Source: a virus
Strand: one strand, 5' to 3'
Virus record (IMG/VR): IMGVR_UViG_3300037493_005286
Span: 1-64,000 of that record
DNA length: 64,000 nt
A program made the translations under genes and the position numbers. Positions 63,928 through 64,000 of this stretch are shown piece by piece (the stretch's first letter is position 1; every line of letters begins with the position of its first letter). The notes beneath the pieces were generated by a model. That model was not told the origin of the DNA. It worked only from the letters and a program-made list of their open reading frames with translations, and ran no database searches.

Positions 63928-64000
63928 TTAAAAGGGTTCAATACTATCTGTATTTCTAATAAATTCTGTAATAGCTATACGAAAACAACCAGGTAAGGTT
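63928..64000 (-). CDS. C-terminal fragment of a gene running off the right edge
   Basis: Only the last 23 codons are present; the stop is at 63928, 5 nt before the hydroxylase start. The end, LPGCFRIAITEFIRNTDSIE, resembles the C-terminus of HisC-like aminotransferases (CFRITIG-xxxNxxxI), so a second aminotransferase is possible. This is based on about 20 residues. Confidence 0.45.
   Translation of the reverse strand, partial: TLPGCFRIAITEFIRNTDSIEPF

Overview
This window is a strongly AT-rich stretch of a tailed-phage genome with the core replication, recombination and transcription set of T4-like myoviruses. It has homologues of gp43 DNA polymerase, gp45 clamp, gp62 clamp-loader subunit, gp41 helicase, gp61 primase, gp32, probable gp59, UvsX, UvsY, UvsW, gp46/gp47, RNase H/FEN and the gp55 late sigma factor. 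Auxiliary genes (phoH, GroES-like gp31, 7-deazaguanine genes, many glycosyltransferases) fit a marine T4-like phage. No photosynthesis gene, tRNA, rRNA, CRISPR array or integrase was seen. The host cannot be read from the sequence.

Layout. 1-4750 (minus): an edge-truncated tail protein, an Fe-S helicase, small genes, gp31-like co-chaperonin, gp62-like protein and a DUF366-like protein. 4755-14966 (minus): a tightly packed glycan operon with a GDP-mannose 3,5-epimerase and eleven glycosyltransferase or methyltransferase genes, mostly joined by 4-nt overlaps. 15016-20621: a small structural protein, HNH nuclease, phoH, and queE, queD and folE. 20674-26882: a late-gene block whose products often begin with peptides resembling T4 capsid-targeting sequences, including a ligase-like and a HIGH-type nucleotidyltransferase. 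26904-49253 (mostly plus): replication and recombination core, with queC, a stand-alone class II glutamine amidotransferase and two free-standing endonuclease genes on the opposite strand. 50119-56938: small virion genes and tail-fibre genes with lectin-like and Mtd-like domains. 57019-64000 (minus): a second biosynthetic cluster with radical SAM, PLP aminotransferases, PIG-L deacetylase, SDR enzymes, glycosyltransferases and an Asp/Asn beta-hydroxylase.

How it works together. FolE, QueD, QueE and QueC together would make preQ0 (7-cyano-7-deazaguanine); QueC, QueD and QueE each have altered metal-ligand motifs, and no DpdA transglycosylase lies in the window. Two promoter classes can be read. 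T4-type late boxes (NNTAAATA) sit only 5-8 nt before many start codons, which puts the predicted transcription start on or within a few bases of the start codon. Sigma70-like early promoters (TTGATT or TTGATA, 16-17 nt, -10) lie 6-9 nt before the starts of early genes. Several convergent gene pairs carry perfect inverted repeats inside one partner's coding sequence, apparently serving as terminators for the other.

Limits. All homology calls are from memory of family motifs; no search was run. Inverted repeats and promoters were found by eye, so the lists are not exhaustive.
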